Assembly (NCBI RefSeq): GCF_012641435.1
Contig: NZ_JABAIJ010000008.1
Span: forward strand, 248,001 to 312,000
From: Rhizobium sp. P38BS-XIX
GTDB taxonomy: Bacteria > Pseudomonadota > Alphaproteobacteria > Rhizobiales > Rhizobiaceae
Reading direction: 5' to 3'
DNA: 64,000 nt
The stretch's first letter is position 1. The number at the start of each line of letters is the position of its first letter. A program made the position numbers and the translations under genes. This document shows, piece by piece, positions 62,276 through 64,000 of the stretch. Under the pieces are notes generated by a model, which ran no database searches, was not told the DNA's origin, and worked only from the letters and a program-made list of their open reading frames with translations.

Positions 62276-63061
62276 TCAGGCCATCAACTCCTCACCGACA
62301 CATCCGTCGAAAGAGCCCTGGTCGACATCGCAATGCTCGACGTCAGCGCGCCAACCATCCGCCATCGACGGGAAGACTACCGCTCCTCCCAGCTCCGATG
62401 GCTCACCCCATCGCCCGGCCGGGATGCGCGCGAGGATGGCACTGCTGCGGTCGGGATCGTCACGCAATGCCGTCGTATTGTTCGTGACGAAGTATCCGGG
62501 TGCGATGGCATTGACGTTGACGCCCTTGCTCGCCCACTCGCAAGCAAGCAGTCGCGTCAAACCGGCCAGGCCACTCTTCGACGCGGTGTAGGATGGTATG
62601 CGTATGCCGCCCTGAAACGACAACATCGAGGCAATATTGATGATCTTGCCTCGACCCTTCTCGATCATGTGGCGGCCGGCCGCCTGGGACAGAAAGAAGG
62701 CCGTCTTCAGATTGACATCCATCACCTGATCCCAGTCTTCCTCGCTAAAGTCGATCGCGTCGGCCCTGCGGATGATCCCGGCATTGTTGACGAGGATATC
62801 GACGCCGCCGAATTGCGCGATACTTTCGGCGACGATAGCCTTGACCGGCTCGATCGTGCCGAGATCGGCCTCAATGGCATGGAACCGCTGACCGGGCGCT
62901 GCAACAAGCGCTTTCGTCTCCTCCATCGAAGAGCGGCCGACGGCGACGATAGCCGCTCCTGCCTCGGCAAGCGCAACCGCGATTGCCTGCCCGATGCCCG
63001 TATTTGCACCGGTGATGACGGCGACGCGCCCTGTCAGATCGAAGGAAGTGGCCACCCTCAT
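62276..63061 (-). CDS. kduD: KduD-like 2-deoxy-D-gluconate 3-dehydrogenase with frameshifted C-terminus
   Basis: 261-residue reading frame of the short-chain dehydrogenase family: TGANTGIG at 17-24, NNAG at 92-95, catalytic Ser-145, Tyr-158 and Lys-162. KduD reduces/oxidises hexuronate breakdown products before KDG. After residue 230 (GGAVVF) the frame leaves the family: the usual ending VDGGWLAR-stop is present in another frame at 62343-62369, with only 2 nt between it and codon 230 where about 45 nt are expected. An out-of-frame deletion of about 43 nt has replaced the last 23 or so residues with a 31-residue foreign tail. Activity is doubtful. Start overlaps the kduI stop (TAATG). Confidence 0.85.
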   Translation of the reverse strand: MRVATSFDLTGRVAVITGANTGIGQAIAVALAEAGAAIVAVGRSSMEETKALVAAPGQRFHAIEADLGTIEPVKAIVAESIAQFGGVDILVNNAGIIRRADAIDFSEEDWDQVMDVNLKTAFFLSQAAGRHMIEKGRGKIINIASMLSFQGGIRIPSYTASKSGLAGLTRLLACEWASKGVNVNAIAPGYFVTNNTTALRDDPDRSSAILARIPAGRWGEPSELGGAVVFPSMADGWRADVEHCDVDQGSFDGCVGEELMA

Positions 63062-63897
63062 TACCTCAGATCGCTGATGGCGATATGATCCATGTCGGTG
63101 AAGCTTTTGTTGTCTCCGGCCATGGCCCAGATGAAGCTGTAGTTCCTCGTGCCCGCACCCGAATGGATCGACCAGGGCGGCGAGATCACAGCCTGCTCGT
63201 TGGCGACGACCATATGCCGGGTCTGCTGCGGCTCTCCCATGAAATGGAAGACGCGCTGCGCGGGATCGATATCGAAATAGAGATAGGCCTCCATCCTTCG
63301 ATCATGCGTGTGAGCCGGCATCGTATTCCAGACATTGCCGGGCTCGAGCATGGTCAATCCCATCGTCAGCTGGCAGGATTGGCAGACTTCAGGATGGACG
63401 TATTGATAGATCGAGCGTTTGTTCGAGGTTTCCGTGTCTCCCGGCGTCAGATGCCTGACCTCTTCGCGCTTCAATAGCACCGTCGGATGCGTGGCGTGCG
63501 CCGGCGTCGAGACGAGATAGAACTTGGCCGGGTTGCCGGCATCTTCGCTTTCAAGGCGGATATCAGCCGCGCCCTTGCCTATGTAAAGGCAATCATAGCG
63601 TGACAGCTCATAGACTTTGCCATCGACGACGATACGACCGGCGCCACCGATATTGAGAGCGCCCAGTTCACGCTCCGCCAGGAACGTCTCCTGACCGATC
63701 GCCTCCGGGGCGGTCAGTGCCAGCGCGGATCCGGCCGGCATCGCACCGCCGATGACCATCCGGTCATAATGGGAATAGGTAAGCCTGATATCACCGCTTT
63801 CGAACACGCTCTCGACCAGAAAGTGGCGGCGCAGCGTTTCCGTGTCGTAGGCCCGAACGGCTTCCGGATGGGAGGCATGTCTCACATCGGTCTTCAT
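63061..63897 (-). CDS. kduI: 5-keto-4-deoxyuronate isomerase KduI
   Basis: 278 residues, full length for the family. Converts 5-keto-4-deoxyuronate, from pectin or other polyuronides, into 3-deoxy-D-glycero-2,5-hexodiulosonate, the substrate of KduD. The zinc ligands fall at His-196, His-198, Glu-203 and His-245 (PAHTHDRRMEAYLYF and SPPWSIHSGAG), the same numbering as in the E. coli enzyme. Coupled to kduD by a TAATG overlap. The promoter would lie in 63898-64000 or beyond; nothing certain is visible there. Confidence 0.93.
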   Translation of the reverse strand: MKTDVRHASHPEAVRAYDTETLRRHFLVESVFESGDIRLTYSHYDRMVIGGAMPAGSALALTAPEAIGQETFLAERELGALNIGGAGRIVVDGKVYELSRYDCLYIGKGAADIRLESEDAGNPAKFYLVSTPAHATHPTVLLKREEVRHLTPGDTETSNKRSIYQYVHPEVCQSCQLTMGLTMLEPGNVWNTMPAHTHDRRMEAYLYFDIDPAQRVFHFMGEPQQTRHMVVANEQAVISPPWSIHSGAGTRNYSFIWAMAGDNKSFTDMDHIAISDLR

Positions 63898-64000
63898 AAC
63901 AATATTTCCTCTCTCGATGACGTGTGACCATCCCGCGATGGGGACGGCGGGAGCACCTGCGACATAGGAAGCTGCCGCAGGCTCGAGCGCTATCTGATGT

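Noticed and set aside
62258..63088. 276-codon + strand frame opposite kduD
   Set aside because: No domain; mirrors the SDR reading frame.
1..64000. CRISPR arrays, tRNA/rRNA genes, insertion sequences, prophage or replication origin
   Set aside because: No regularly spaced repeats, cloverleaf, transposase, integrase or repABC-like sequence was seen on reading both strands.

Overview
The window is 64 kb of GC-rich DNA from an alphaproteobacterium, almost certainly a Rhizobiaceae member (Rhizobium or a close relative). Grounds: a rhizobial-type flagellin, many ABC uptake systems each paired with a local LysR/GntR/ROK/AsnC regulator, a LuxR-LuxI-LuxR quorum-sensing block, a DUF2169/DUF4150 type VI secretion (T6SS) effector module and tightly overlapping ATGA/GTGA operons. 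There are no rRNA, tRNA, ribosomal or replication genes, so this looks like accessory DNA (large plasmid, chromid or a variable chromosomal region). No insertion sequence, phage or CRISPR array was seen. Function calls rest on reading motifs and family resemblance; no database search was run.

Layout. 1-5.8 kb: an acyl/acetoacetyl-CoA ligase (cut by the left edge), a thiolase-like protein, its DUF35 zinc-ribbon/OB partner, a MaoC hydratase and two MFS transporters in one coupled operon. 5.9-14.1 kb: small unknowns, a LysR regulator facing a tautomerase-like/metallo-beta-lactamase cluster, an exported glyoxalase-fold protein, a second LysR, ChaC-like and chloroperoxidase-like enzymes, and two unknown small proteins. 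14.1-16.5 kb: DUF2278 plus phospholipase-D-like pair. 17.6-21.1 kb: TetR repressor divergent from an EmrAB-type efflux pump, with a palindrome sitting on the promoter. 21.1-30.9 kb: a ten-gene catabolic operon (DUF1185, hydrolase, flavin reductase, luciferase-like monooxygenase, aldehyde dehydrogenase, NIPSNAP, four-gene polyamine-type ABC importer) divergent from a GntR/FCD regulator.

31.1-32.9 kb: a long orphan flagellin. 33.1-39.6 kb: AsnC/Lrp regulator, polar amino acid ABC importer, RocB-like peptidase and an ornithine cyclodeaminase broken by one base, together an arginine/ornithine-type utilisation locus. 39.8-45.4 kb: small genes and a T6SS cargo module: DUF2169 adaptor, ketosynthase-like protein, DUF4150 PAAR-like effector with a possible PD-(D/E)XK nuclease tail, and DUF3396 immunity protein. 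45.6-53.5 kb: DUF4139 exported protein, luxR-luxI-luxR with a lux-box-like palindrome, SnoaL-like protein, YceI, a membrane protein and a LysR. 53.9-60.3 kb: ROK repressor converging on a ribose-type ABC importer plus FGGY (ribulokinase-like) kinase. 60.8-64 kb: two unknown proteins separated by a palindromic repeat, then kduD-kduI of hexuronate breakdown; kduD has lost its normal C-terminus through a small out-of-frame deletion.

Together the region is mostly scavenging and catabolism of plant- or soil-derived compounds under local control, with a contact-dependent competition module and a quorum-sensing circuit set among them.
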